NCBI RefSeq assembly: GCF_023330685.1
Contig: NZ_CP097128.1
Span: forward strand, 248,001-312,000
Direction: 5' to 3'
From: Conexibacter sp. DBS9H8
GTDB taxonomy: Bacteria; Actinomycetota; Thermoleophilia; Solirubrobacterales; Solirubrobacteraceae
DNA: 64,000 nucleotides
Under the pieces are notes generated by a model. The model saw nothing but the letters and a program-made list of their open reading frames with translations, was not told where the DNA came from and ran no database searches. Of this stretch, positions 42,568 through 51,903 are shown piece by piece. Position numbers and translations under genes: made by a program. Numbering within the stretch: position 1 is the stretch's first letter; every line of letters begins with the position of its first letter.

Positions 42568-44040
42568 ATGCGCCAACTGACCGCGCTGGACCAGCAGTTT
42601 CTCGCACTGGAAGACTCCCGGCACGTCGGGCACGTCGGCGGCTTGGCGATCCTGGATCCCTCCACCGCGCCCGGTGGCGAGCTGGCACTGAGCTCGCTGC
42701 AGTCGTTGATCGCCGAGCGGCTGCACACGGTTCCGCCCCTGCGCTGGCGTCTCGCCGAGGTGCCCTTTGATCTCGACTACGACTACTGGATCGACGACCC
42801 GGACTTCGACATCGATTTCCACGTGCGCGAACTGGGCCTTGCGCCGCCCGGAACGGAGGCACAGCTCTCTGAGCAGGTCGCCCGGATCTTCGCACGCCCG
42901 CTGGACCGCGCCCGCCCCCTGTGGGAGCTCTACCTGATCCACGGGCTGCCCGACGGCCGCGTGGCGGTGATGACCAAGATCCACCACGCGATGATCGACG
43001 GGATGTCCGGTGCCGAGATCATGGGCGTGCTCTACGACCTCGACCGCACGGGCCGGCAGATGGAGCCCTCACCGGCGCTGGTGCCGGCGCCCGCACGGGC
43101 GCCGGGCGAGCTGGAGATGCTCATGCACGGTATGGCGGGACTTCCACGCTATCCGCTGCGGATGTTCGGGTCCGTCCGCCGAGCGCTGCCCGACATCGCC
43201 GAGGTGCCGTCGCTGGCGGGAATCCCCGGGGTCAGGCTCGCCGGGCGAGTGGCGGGCACCACCCAGCGACTCCTCGGCCGCCGCAGCCGGGTGATCGGCG
43301 ACACCGGGCTCGTTCCTCCGCGAACGTCCTTCAACGGTCGGGTCTCCGCGCACCGGCGGTTCGTGTTCGGTCAGCTGTCGCTCGCGGAGATCAAGCAGAT
43401 CAAAGGAGCCTGGGGTTGCACGGTCAATGACGTCGTGGTGTCGATCTGTGCCGGCGCGGTCCGCCGCTGGCTCCTCACCCACGACGAGCTGCCGGACGAG
43501 CCGCTCGTCGCCCAGATCCCGGTCTCGGTCCGCACGCCGGAACAGCGCGGCACCTTCGGCAATCGGATCCTGCTGATGACGGCGCCCCTGTTCACCAATG
43601 AGGCGGACCCCGTCCGGCGGCTCGCCCTCACCCATGATGCGCTGGCGCTCATGAAGGAGCGCCACCAGGCGCTGCCCGCGAACCTGCTGCAGGACGCGAA
43701 TCAGTTCATCCCGCCCGCCGTCTTCTCCCGCGCGGCGCGTCTGAGCCTCGCGATCAGCTCGTCCAAGCGAGGCCGTCCGTCCTGGAATCTGGTGATCTCC
43801 AACGTCCCCGGTCCGCAGGTTCCGATCTACCTCGCCGGCGCGCGGCTGGAGGCGAACTTCCCGCTGTCGGTGATCACTGACGGAATGGGCCTGAACATCA
43901 CGGTGATGAGCTACTGCGGAAGGATGGACTTCGGCATCGTCGCCGACCGCGACCAGATGCCAGACGTCGCCGACCTGATCGTCCACCTCCAGCGTGAGGT
44001 GGACGTGCTGCGGGAAACTCCCGCCGTGGCGGTCGGCTGA
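42568..44040 (+). CDS. WS/DGAT family wax ester synthase / diacylglycerol acyltransferase
   Basis: 490 aa from the ATG at 42568, with GGAGGA 5 bases upstream; the open frame before it covers the transposase remnant. The start MRQLTALDQQFLALED is the family N-terminus. The catalytic motif HHxxxDG is HHAMIDG, and later blocks are GCTVNDVVVSICAGAVRRWL, VPVSVRTPEQ and SNVPGPQVPIYLAGARL. It transfers acyl groups from acyl-CoA to alcohols or diacylglycerol to make storage lipid. This suggests neutral-lipid accumulation, common in actinobacteria. Confidence 0.94.
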   Translation: MRQLTALDQQFLALEDSRHVGHVGGLAILDPSTAPGGELALSSLQSLIAERLHTVPPLRWRLAEVPFDLDYDYWIDDPDFDIDFHVRELGLAPPGTEAQLSEQVARIFARPLDRARPLWELYLIHGLPDGRVAVMTKIHHAMIDGMSGAEIMGVLYDLDRTGRQMEPSPALVPAPARAPGELEMLMHGMAGLPRYPLRMFGSVRRALPDIAEVPSLAGIPGVRLAGRVAGTTQRLLGRRSRVIGDTGLVPPRTSFNGRVSAHRRFVFGQLSLAEIKQIKGAWGCTVNDVVVSICAGAVRRWLLTHDELPDEPLVAQIPVSVRTPEQRGTFGNRILLMTAPLFTNEADPVRRLALTHDALALMKERHQALPANLLQDANQFIPPAVFSRAARLSLAISSSKRGRPSWNLVISNVPGPQVPIYLAGARLEANFPLSVITDGMGLNITVMSYCGRMDFGIVADRDQMPDVADLIVHLQREVDVLRETPAVAVG

Positions 44041-44055
44041 GCGGACCCTGCGCCC

Positions 44056-45318
44056 TCACCCCTCGGAGGCGACCGCCGGCCCCGAGCCCGGCATCGCCGC
44101 TGAGGCAGTGGACCGTTGCAGTGCGAAGAGCCCGGCGAGCAGAAGCACGGGCAGAATCAGGACGAGCACCATGTCGTGGTACCCGACAAGCGGGATGATC
44201 GCCCCGAGGATCGGCGGCACCAGGACGGCGGTGAGGCTGGTGGTTCCCAGCAGAGCGGCGTTTGCGCGGGGCAGATCCTCGGGCGGGCTCGCTCCGGCGA
44301 CAAGTCCGAGCACGAGGGGAAAGGTCAGCCCGTGCGGGAGCCCGAGGATCGCCATCGCGAAAACCAGTGCCACGAGCCCATGACCGGTGCCGAGCGCGGT
44401 CAGCCCAGCAACGGTGAGACCCGCCGAACCCCACAGCAACGGAACCTTGCGCGTGATCGGTGAGCGCCAGGACACGAGCACGCGCGCGGCGAGCGACGCG
44501 GCGAAGAACCCGCTGAAGGCGAGCTGGGTGTGGGCGGCGCTGACCCCGAACCCTTCCCGACCGACGAGCGCGCCAAAGGAGGTGAGTCCCGCGAACGGGA
44601 TGGCATAGAGCAGCTGGATGATGAGCGCCCGGCGCCCCGGCGCGCTCCTCAGCAGCGCCCCCAGCGGCCCACCACGGCAGCGACGCCCCCGTAACGGGCC
44701 GACCCCGTCCGTCACCGGGGCGGCCCGCGTGATGGCGAGGGACGGGCCCGCGGTTGCGGAGGCAGCGGGCGTCGAGATCCGGAACAGAACACCGGCACCA
44801 CACAGCGGCAGGGCGAGGAAGGCGAGGAACGGAGCCCGCAGGTCCTCACCGGACACCGCGAGAATCATCGTCTCCAGCAGGGGCCCGACAGCCAGGCTCA
44901 CGCTGAGCGTGATCGTGTAGAGCCCGATGACCCGCTCGGCGTTCGCATGGTCGCCGTGCTCGACGGCGTTGAGCAATCCCGGCATCGCCAGGCCACCGCC
45001 GATCCCGAGCACGACCGTCCCGAGGACCATCTCCACGAGCGAAGTGGCCCCGGCGAAGATCGCGATCGCCACGGCGAGCAGCAGCATCCCGACTGCGGCG
45101 GACCGCTCGGCCAGGCGACCGGGCACGCGACCGGCGACGCCGATCATCGTTGTGGCGAGGGTCAGTCCCGCGAGCGCACCGAGGATCCCGATCGTCTGGG
45201 AGCTGAGATGCAGGTCACCGTGGGCGAGCAGCGACAACGTGGTGAGCGCCATGTTCTGACTCGACCGGAACATGGCGGTCACGACGAACAGGATCACGAG
45301 TCGTCGCCGGGGGGTCAC
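44056..45318 (-). CDS. MFS transporter
   Basis: 420 aa from the GTG at 45318 (product MTPRRRLVILFVV), which preserves the first transmembrane helix; the upstream open frame covers a pseudogene. Twelve hydrophobic segments are visible with a central basic loop (RGRRCRGGPLG). The signature between helices is partly preserved in MIGVAGRVPGRLAER. TACGGT at 45325-45330 (minus) is 6 bases before the GTG. It converges on the WS/DGAT gene with only 15 bases between the stops. Substrate unknown. Confidence 0.78.
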   Translation of the reverse strand: MTPRRRLVILFVVTAMFRSSQNMALTTLSLLAHGDLHLSSQTIGILGALAGLTLATTMIGVAGRVPGRLAERSAAVGMLLLAVAIAIFAGATSLVEMVLGTVVLGIGGGLAMPGLLNAVEHGDHANAERVIGLYTITLSVSLAVGPLLETMILAVSGEDLRAPFLAFLALPLCGAGVLFRISTPAASATAGPSLAITRAAPVTDGVGPLRGRRCRGGPLGALLRSAPGRRALIIQLLYAIPFAGLTSFGALVGREGFGVSAAHTQLAFSGFFAASLAARVLVSWRSPITRKVPLLWGSAGLTVAGLTALGTGHGLVALVFAMAILGLPHGLTFPLVLGLVAGASPPEDLPRANAALLGTTSLTAVLVPPILGAIIPLVGYHDMVLVLILPVLLLAGLFALQRSTASAAMPGSGPAVASEG

Positions 45319-45351
45319 CCGGACACCGTAGTAGGCTCCCGCGGCCGTCAG

Positions 45352-45716
45352 ACGTGACTGCTCCGCCCCGTCCCCGGCATGGGCACGGACGCGCCGCCGG
45401 ACATCCGGAACCTGAAGCCGAAGACCGCACCCTGCCGGTCCCCGTTGGCGACCTGGAGGTCGCCTCCGTGGGCGTGAGCGCTTCCGCGAGCGATCGCGAG
45501 CCCGATCCCGACACTCGAGACGGCGGTTCGGCCCCCGATGCGGTCGAGCGGGCGGCGAGACGATCGAAGATGCGCTCGAACTCGCCCTCCGGCACCCCGG
45601 AGCCTGATCTGAGCCGATCACCGTCGCGGATGCGCCCCCCCGCGACCTCGACCTCGCTGTGGGGCGGACACACACAGCGCGTTGTCGAGGAGGTTGATGA
45701 GGAGCTGTTCGGACAC
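45352..45716 (-). pseudogene. Histidine kinase C-terminal remnant
   Basis: Reading the minus strand in shifting frames gives the ATP-binding boxes of a sensor kinase: N-box EQLLINLLDNAL, then in another frame PPHSEVEVAGGRIRDGD and SGSGVPEGEFERIFDRL (G1), then back in the first frame GIGLAIARGSAHAHGGDLQV (G2). At least two frameshifts and a stop separate these pieces. The sensor, HAMP and phospho-acceptor parts are absent, and no response regulator is nearby. Confidence 0.75.
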
Positions 45717-45760
45717 ACCGGAATGCGGGACTGAATCCGACCGGGAGGTCTCGGGACACC

Positions 45761-47914
45761 ATGAAGACGGTCTATCGCCAGTGCACGCTGTGTGAGGCCC
45801 ACTGCGGCATCCGTGTGGAGGTGGAGGGCACCACCCGGGTCCTACGGATCACCGGCGATCCTGACGACGTGATGTCCGGGGGCTACATCTGCCCCAAGGC
45901 GGCCGCGCTGGTGGACCTCCACGAGGACCCGGACCGGCTGCGCCACCCCGTCAAGCACGTCGGGGATGAGTGGGTGGCGATCCCCTGGCCAGAGGCCCTC
46001 GACTTCGCCGCCGCAGGCCTGCGTGCGATCCAGGACCGCCACGGCGCAAACACGGTCGCCACCTACCTCGGCAACCCCGGCGCGCACTCGGCCGCCCTCC
46101 TCCCCGCCGTCGCGCTACGCGCACTGCTGGGCTCGGAGAACAACTATTCCGCGGTCTCAGTCGACCAACTGCCCCAGCACCGCAGCTCCCACGAGATGTT
46201 CGGCAGCCTTGCCCTGTTGCCGATCCCCGACGTCGATCGCACCGACCACATGCTGCTGTTGGGGGCCAACCCGGCGGTCTCCAACGGGTCGGTGATGACC
46301 GCCCCCGGCGCCCGGCACCGCCTGCAGCGATCCGGGAGCGCGGCGGACGAGTCGTCGTCGACCCGCGCCGGACCGAGACGGTCGCCCACGCCAGCGAGCA
46401 CATCTCGATCCGGCCCGGCGGAGACGTCTTTCTCCTGCTCGGCATGCTCCACACGCTCTTTCGGGAGGACCTGGGCGGACTCGCCGGCCGCGTCGACGGC
46501 GTGCCCGAACTGGCTGGCCTTGCCGCGAACTGGCCGCCCGCGCGGACGGCTGCCCGCGCAGGCGTGGCAGCCGACACGATCAGCCGGCTGGCCCACGAGT
46601 TCGCCGCCGCCGCCTCCGCGGTCGCCTACGGCCGGGTCGGGGTGTGTCACCAGCGCACCGGCACCCTCACCCACTGGCTGATCAACGCCCTCAACATCCT
46701 CACGGCGAACGTCGACTCCCCCGGCGGGGCGATGTTCCCGACCCCGGCGATCGACGGCTTCGGTGTGCTGGGCACGATCCCGCTCACTCGGCGCTGGGGC
46801 CACCGCCACCAGCGGGTGAGCGGTCTGCCCGGATACGCGGACGAACTGCCGATGGCCGGCCTGGCAGATGAGATCCTCACCCCAGGAGAGGGTCAGGTGC
46901 GCGGACTCGTCACCTACGCGGGCCACCCGGTCCTCTCCACGCCGCAGGGGGCGCGGTTGGACGAGGCCCTGGCGGGCCTCGAGCACTACATCGCCGTCGA
47001 CTTCTACGTCACCGAGACGACGCACCATGCCCACGTCATCCTGCCCCCGGTCTCCCACCTCGAACGTGCCGACGTCGACTTCGTCTTCCCGTCGGTCTCG
47101 GTGCACAACCACATCCGCGCCAACCGGCGGCGCTCCCGACGCCGCCCGGCGGGAAGACCGACTGGGAGATCCTCTGGGGCTCGTGGCGCGGATCGGCCGC
47201 GGCGCGCTCGGCCGAGTGCAGCACCCGGCGCTGAAGCTCGTCACCGCGGCGGTGACCCCGGAGCGGCTCGCCGACCTCGGCCTCCGCGCCGGCCCCTACG
47301 GCCTGCTTGCCCGCGGTCCCCGCCGCGGACTCACCCTCGCGACGGTGAAACGGGCACGCCACGGGATCGACCTCGGGCCGCTGACGCCTCGCCTGCCCGA
47401 CCTGCTCGCCACCCCGGAGACGCACGTCCGCCTCGCCCCGGAGGCGATGCTCGCTGAGGCGGCCCGGTTGGAGACGATCGCCGCCGAGCCGACAGACACT
47501 CGAGCCCGGGGCTTCGACCTGACCCTGATCGGTCGCCGGCAGCTGCGCTCGAACAACTCATGGATGCACGACGCCGCCCGGCTGATGAAGGGTGAGGACC
47601 GCGGCACCGCGCTGCTCCATCCCGAAGACGCCGTCGCCCGGAGCCTCGCCGACGGCGATCGGGTGCGCATCAGCTCCCGGATCGGCTCGATCGAGCTGCC
47701 CGTGTCGGTGAGCGACGAGATCCGCCACGGGGTCGTCTGGTTGCCCCATGGTTTCGGCCACTCCCGTGCCGGCGTGAGCTGGCGCCGGGCCGCCGAACAT
47801 GCCGGGGCGAGCCTCAACGACATCACCGACGCAACGGTCCTCGACGGCCTGACCGGCAACGCCGCCTTCAACGCGGTGCCGGTGCGGGTGGAGGCGATCG
47901 CGACGACTCCGGCA
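45761..47914 (+). pseudogene. Molybdopterin oxidoreductase with multiple frameshifts
   Basis: The N-terminus has an intact iron-sulfur motif (Cys8, Cys11, Cys15, and GGYICPKAAAL), typical of formate dehydrogenase/nitrate reductase family enzymes. The frame changes near 46325 (one base missing before AIRERGGRVVVDPRRTET), near 47130 (to ALPTPPGGKTDWEILWG) and near 47175 (to LVARIGRGALGR). The C-terminal molybdopterin-binding domain continues with RSNNSWMHD, HPEDA and RISSRIGSIELPV. Normal stop position is unclear because the last frame runs on. A full protein of about 715 residues would be expected. Probably non-functional unless the frameshifts are sequencing errors. Confidence 0.82.
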
Positions 47915-48035
47915 CGCAACGCGGACACCAACCGTCAGGCCGTCTCACCGAGCGGCCGGGCGGCCGCACGGCCCGCGCTCGTGGTGGACCGCCGGCGCCG
48001 ACGCCGGCGGACGGTCACGGCGGCCCGGGCCGGGC

Positions 48036-48584
48036 TCAGGCGCGGGAGTAGGGGCGGTGGTGGGCCCGGCCGAGACTGTCGAGGGCGGCCTCGAGGCAGG
48101 CGGCGAGGTCGATCGCGGGTTCGGCCACCGCCGGGCACGTCCGGGTGGACGCCGCCGGGCGACGGGCACCCGCCGCCGGGACGGATCCCGAAGGGCGACC
48201 GGTCAACCCCGCAAGCACCTGAGCGGCCTGGCGAACGGTGCGCGCGAGCAGGCCCCCGGCCGAGGGCCGGACGGCCGCCGGCGGCGGCTCGGGCGCTCCG
48301 GCCCGCCGGACGGCCGCCGGCGGCGTCTCAGGGGCTCCGGTCCGCCGGCCGGGGGCCGACATCGCGCGGATCCGGACCCGCGTCCCCCACCCCGACGGTT
48401 CGAGGGTCACCGTGCCGCTGACGCAGTCGCCCTCCCAGGCCACGGTGTGCTCCTCCTCCAGCGCGGTGATGCGCAGCCCCCCGATCGCGTCGAGGTGGCG
48501 GCCCAACGTCTCCGCGTCGCGACATTGGGCCCACAGCTCGGGCGGAGATTTGACGAGCCGCCTGACCGCTTCGAGTTCGTCCAT
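48036..48584 (-). CDS. Conserved hypothetical protein, possibly SRPBCC-like
   Basis: 182 aa from the ATG at 48584 (MDELEAVRRLVKS); the frame is open 20 codons further. Residues 5-80 show PPELWAQCRDAETLGRHL, then VAWEGDCVSGTVTLEPSGWGTRVRI, a helix-then-beta pattern like START/SRPBCC domains. The second half is low-complexity with a repeated 13-residue unit and has no clear domain. It follows the APC permease in the same direction after about 150 bases. Function unknown. Confidence 0.5.
   Translation of the reverse strand: MDELEAVRRLVKSPPELWAQCRDAETLGRHLDAIGGLRITALEEEHTVAWEGDCVSGTVTLEPSGWGTRVRIRAMSAPGRRTGAPETPPAAVRRAGAPEPPPAAVRPSAGGLLARTVRQAAQVLAGLTGRPSGSVPAAGARRPAASTRTCPAVAEPAIDLAACLEAALDSLGRAHHRPYSRA
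48269..48346. repeat. 39-bp tandem repeat, two copies
   Basis: Two imperfect 39-base units start at 48269 and 48308. On the minus strand they encode the 13-residue repeats TGAPETPPAAVRR and AGAPEPPPAAVRP in the disordered tail of the hypothetical protein. Confidence 0.8.
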
Positions 48585-48737
48585 CACCTGAGGGGTTCGC
48601 CGCGGCCCCGCCCCTTCCTGCCCGCCCGTCTCCCCCGTCGGCACGCGGTCGGCGGCGGCGGGGGCGTGGCGTTGGCGGGCCCGGGGGCGCAGGACCGGGC
48701 CGCCGGTCCCGGTGGACCGGCGGCCCGCCAGAGCGGG

Positions 48738-50474
48738 TCAGTGGCCCTCGAGCGGCGGCGGGTAGACGTCGGCGACGTAGTGGTCGACCCGCGCCTCCGG
48801 CAGCCGGGTGGCGACCGCCCAGTAGAAGATCATCAGCGCGAAGACGGCGTTGATGACAAGGGAGGCGTACAGGCCGATGTCCCCGGTCCCGCCCTGGGAG
48901 AGGATTGAGGTGAGGCCGCCGAAGGCCCCGCCGGGACCGAACGGCCCGAGATAGGAGAGGAGGAGCATCCCGATCAGGTAGGCGATGATCCACGGGGCCG
49001 CGACCCAGTCCATCGCCGGGGCCTTCGAGTTGAGCCGGAAGGCGTAGTTGAGGGCGATCAGCAGATAGCCGACGAGCATCGCCGCGGCGACCGTCGTCAT
49101 CGTCTCCCAGCCTGAGAACATGATCACCCAGGTCGCCCCGACGAACGCGGCGGGGGCGAAGAACCAGGCGCCGGGGAGCCGGTAGGGCCGGTGCAGATCG
49201 GGCTTCTGCTTACGCAGCGCCGCCAGCGACACCGGTGCACCCGCGTACATCAGCACCGACATCGAGGTGACGACGTTGACAAGTACCGCCCAGCTCGGGA
49301 ACGGCAGCAGGAACAGGGCGCCGACGATCGCCGCGACGACGATCCCGACCACCGGCGTCCGGGTCGAGCCGGTCACGCGCTCGAACGCCTCGGGGATGAA
49401 GCCGTTGCGCGACAGCCCGAAGGAGATCCGGGCGCTCGCGGTCTCGTAGATCAATCCGGTACCGCCCGGGGAGATGATCGCGTCGATGGAGAGGATCGTC
49501 GCGAACCAGGAGAGCCCGAGGATCGAGGCGACGGTGTAGAACGGGCTGCCGACGATCGCGGCGACGTGGGGGGCCTTGGAGGTCGAGACGAGGCCCGACC
49601 AGCCGCCGGCCGCCTTGAGGATGTGGGTCGGCACGCCGCCGAGGAAGGCGAGCTGGACGAGGATGTAGACGGCCCCGCCGATGAGGATCGAGAGGATGAT
49701 CGCCTTGGGCAGGTCCTTGGGGTCACGGGCCTCGCCGCCGAGCTGGGTCGCCTGCTCGAAGCCGAGGAGGGAGAAGATGATCCCGGCCGGGAGGGTCTCG
49801 AAGATGTTCTTGACCGCACCGCCGTTGGAGTTGAAAAACCCGCCGACGCCGTGACCGAAGTTGCCGCTGTGGAAGTAGCCGATGATGAAGATGAAGATCG
49901 TCACGACGGGGATGGCGACCTTCCATGTCGTGATGCCGGCGTTGAACCGGGCGAGCAGCCGGATACCGACGAGGTTGAGCCCGATGAAGAACACGAGCAG
50001 GGCCAGGGCGACGACGATCCCGACGCCCGAGAGGGTGCCCGGGCCCGTGGTCGCCGGCTTGTACCAGCCGTGGGCGAAGTGCGCCCAACTCGCCCCCGAC
50101 GTGTACTGGATCGTCGCGAGCACCTCGATCGGCGCCACGCTCGCCGCCTGCAGATAGGAGGCCCAGCCGAAGGTCGCACCGGCGAAGGAACCGAACGCGT
50201 AATGGGGGAACCGGCTCGTCCCGCCCGAGACGGGGAAGAGGCCGCCCAGCTCAGCGTGCACGAGGGCGAGGACGAGGATGATCACCGAACCGAGGACCCA
50301 GCCGAGGATCGCCGACGGACCAGCGAGCGCGGCAGCCCCGAGAGCTCCGAACAGCCAGCCTGAACCGATGATCGACGTCTCCGAGGCCCAGAGCAGGCCG
50401 AGGAACCCGATGCCCCGGTCGAGGCCCTCGGAATCGAGGTTGACGACCGGCGATGCCGGTGCCGTGGTGGACAT
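48738..50474 (-). CDS. APC superfamily amino acid permease
   Basis: 578 aa from the ATG at 50474, with AGGAGG 9 bases upstream; the frame is open further but that part is not membrane-like. Twelve or more hydrophobic segments; the first helix carries IGSGWLFGALGAA, the broken helix motif of APC transporters (GxG). HAELGGLFPVSGGTSRFPHY and GFEQATQLGGEARDPKDLPKA are characteristic. Likely an amino-acid or amine uptake permease or exchanger at the cytoplasmic membrane. Its substrate cannot be read from sequence. Confidence 0.9.
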   Translation of the reverse strand: MSTTAPASPVVNLDSEGLDRGIGFLGLLWASETSIIGSGWLFGALGAAALAGPSAILGWVLGSVIILVLALVHAELGGLFPVSGGTSRFPHYAFGSFAGATFGWASYLQAASVAPIEVLATIQYTSGASWAHFAHGWYKPATTGPGTLSGVGIVVALALLVFFIGLNLVGIRLLARFNAGITTWKVAIPVVTIFIFIIGYFHSGNFGHGVGGFFNSNGGAVKNIFETLPAGIIFSLLGFEQATQLGGEARDPKDLPKAIILSILIGGAVYILVQLAFLGGVPTHILKAAGGWSGLVSTSKAPHVAAIVGSPFYTVASILGLSWFATILSIDAIISPGGTGLIYETASARISFGLSRNGFIPEAFERVTGSTRTPVVGIVVAAIVGALFLLPFPSWAVLVNVVTSMSVLMYAGAPVSLAALRKQKPDLHRPYRLPGAWFFAPAAFVGATWVIMFSGWETMTTVAAAMLVGYLLIALNYAFRLNSKAPAMDWVAAPWIIAYLIGMLLLSYLGPFGPGGAFGGLTSILSQGGTGDIGLYASLVINAVFALMIFYWAVATRLPEARVDHYVADVYPPPLEGH

Positions 50475-50793
50475 GTACGACTTCCTCCTCTGAGTTGGGA
50501 CTGCGTTAAGGGCGAGACCCTCCCATGCCGCGCCCGGCTTGTGCGAGTTTTTCTGCGAGACGGACCGGTCGCCCCCCCCCTGGGGCGGCGGTCCTCGGCT
50601 GCCGGCAACCTTCCCGCGCCGCACCCCCGAGCACAAGGTCCACGGGGCCAAACCGTGCCGGCCGGTTGTCCACGCCGCTGTGGTCCGGTATTCGCCGCAG
50701 TCCCCCGGGACCCTTCCGCGCTGGGCCGACCGGCGGGGGGCGGCGGCGTGGCCCGTGTCGGGCAAATGTGAAACCTTCTGCCCGTCACCGCGG
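50475..50793. other. Intergenic region between divergent permease and epimerase genes
   Basis: About 320 bases with no convincing gene; open frames on the plus strand are arginine/proline-rich and look like noise. It contains a run of nine C at about 50572-50580 and must hold the promoters of the two divergent genes. TTAACG on the minus strand near 50506 may be part of the permease promoter. Confidence 0.5.
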
Positions 50794-50799
50794 TAGATT
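50794..50799 (+). promoter_or_regulatory. Leaderless -10 box of the epimerase gene
   Basis: TAGATT lies 7 bases before the ATG at 50807, with no Shine-Dalgarno, which suggests that transcription starts at or next to the start codon. Confidence 0.5.
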
Positions 50800-50806
50800 T
50801 GGCCAG

Positions 50807-51751
50807 ATGCCAACCTGTCTTGTCACCGGTGGCGCAGGATTCCTGGGGTCTCACCTCTGTGAGGAGCTGCTTGCCCGCGGAAATCGCGTCATCTGCATCG
50901 ACAACCTCGAGACGGGATCGCTGGTGAACATCGCCCACCTGCGGACACCCGACTTCGTCCACCTCAACCTCGACATCACGAACCCGTACTACGTCGAGGA
51001 GCCGGTCGACTGCGTCTACCACTTCGCCTCCCCCGCCTCCCCGATTGATTACCTCCGCCTCCCGCTGCACACTCTCAAGGTCGGCTCCTACGGCACCCAC
51101 CACACGCTTGGGCTCGCCAAGCGGCACCGCGCACGGTTTCTCACCGCCTCCACCTCGGAGGTGTACGGCGACCCCAAGGAACATCCCCAGCGGGAGTCCT
51201 ACTGGGGCCACGTCAACCCGATCGGCCCCCGTGGGGTCTATGACGAGGCCAAGCGCTACGCCGAGGCGCTGACGATGGCCTACCACCGCCAGCAGGGGGT
51301 CGACACCGCGATCGTGCGGATCTTCAACACCTACGGGCCACGCATGCGCCCCCACGACGGGCGGGCGATCCCGACCTTCCTCCGCCAGGCGCTCGAGGAC
51401 AAGCCGATCACCGTGTTCGGCGACGGGTCACAGACCCGCTCGTTCTGTTACGTCGACGACCTCATCCGCGGGATCATCGCGCTGTCGGACTCCGGGCACC
51501 ACGACCCGGTCAACATCGGCAACCCGAACGAGTTCACCCTCCTCGAGCTCGCCCAGACGGTCCTCGAGATCACCGGGTCCGCGTCCGAGATCGTCTTCGA
51601 GCCGCTCCCGACCGACGACCCGCAGGTACGTCAGCCGGACATCAGCCTCGCCAAGGAGCTGCTCGGCTGGGAGCCGACCGTAGCCCTGCGTGAAGGGTTG
51701 ACGCGGACGATCGAGCGGGCCGGCGCTGAGGCGCTCATGGGTAGCCGGTGA
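50807..51751 (+). CDS. NAD-dependent epimerase/dehydratase, UDP-glucuronate decarboxylase-like
   Basis: 314 aa from the ATG at 50807. The Rossmann motif is [11 protein letters not shown] (residues 7-17) and the catalytic Tyr145/Lys149 pair is in [34 protein letters not shown] and [10 protein letters not shown] are typical of UDP-xylose synthase (UXS) enzymes, which decarboxylate UDP-glucuronate using bound NAD. Leaderless -10 TAGATT is 7 bases upstream. The next gene is a polyprenyl sugar phosphotransferase, so a nucleotide sugar for exopolysaccharide is the probable product. Confidence 0.88.
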   Translation: MPTCLVTGGAGFLGSHLCEELLARGNRVICIDNLETGSLVNIAHLRTPDFVHLNLDITNPYYVEEPVDCVYHFASPASPIDYLRLPLHTLKVGSYGTHHTLGLAKRHRARFLTASTSEVYGDPKEHPQRESYWGHVNPIGPRGVYDEAKRYAEALTMAYHRQQGVDTAIVRIFNTYGPRMRPHDGRAIPTFLRQALEDKPITVFGDGSQTRSFCYVDDLIRGIIALSDSGHHDPVNIGNPNEFTLLELAQTVLEITGSASEIVFEPLPTDDPQVRQPDISLAKELLGWEPTVALREGLTRTIERAGAEALMGSR

Positions 51752-51903
51752 GCGTTGGAACACCGACCGCGCCCGATCGCGCCGGTACTTCCTGCGCAAC
51801 CTTCTCGCCCCTGTCCCGTTGCAACTGCGCGACCCTCAGCTAGCGGTCGCGTCATCTCGATGAGCAGAGGGAGAGCAGGGTCAGCGAGTCCTGCAGGTTC
51901 CAC

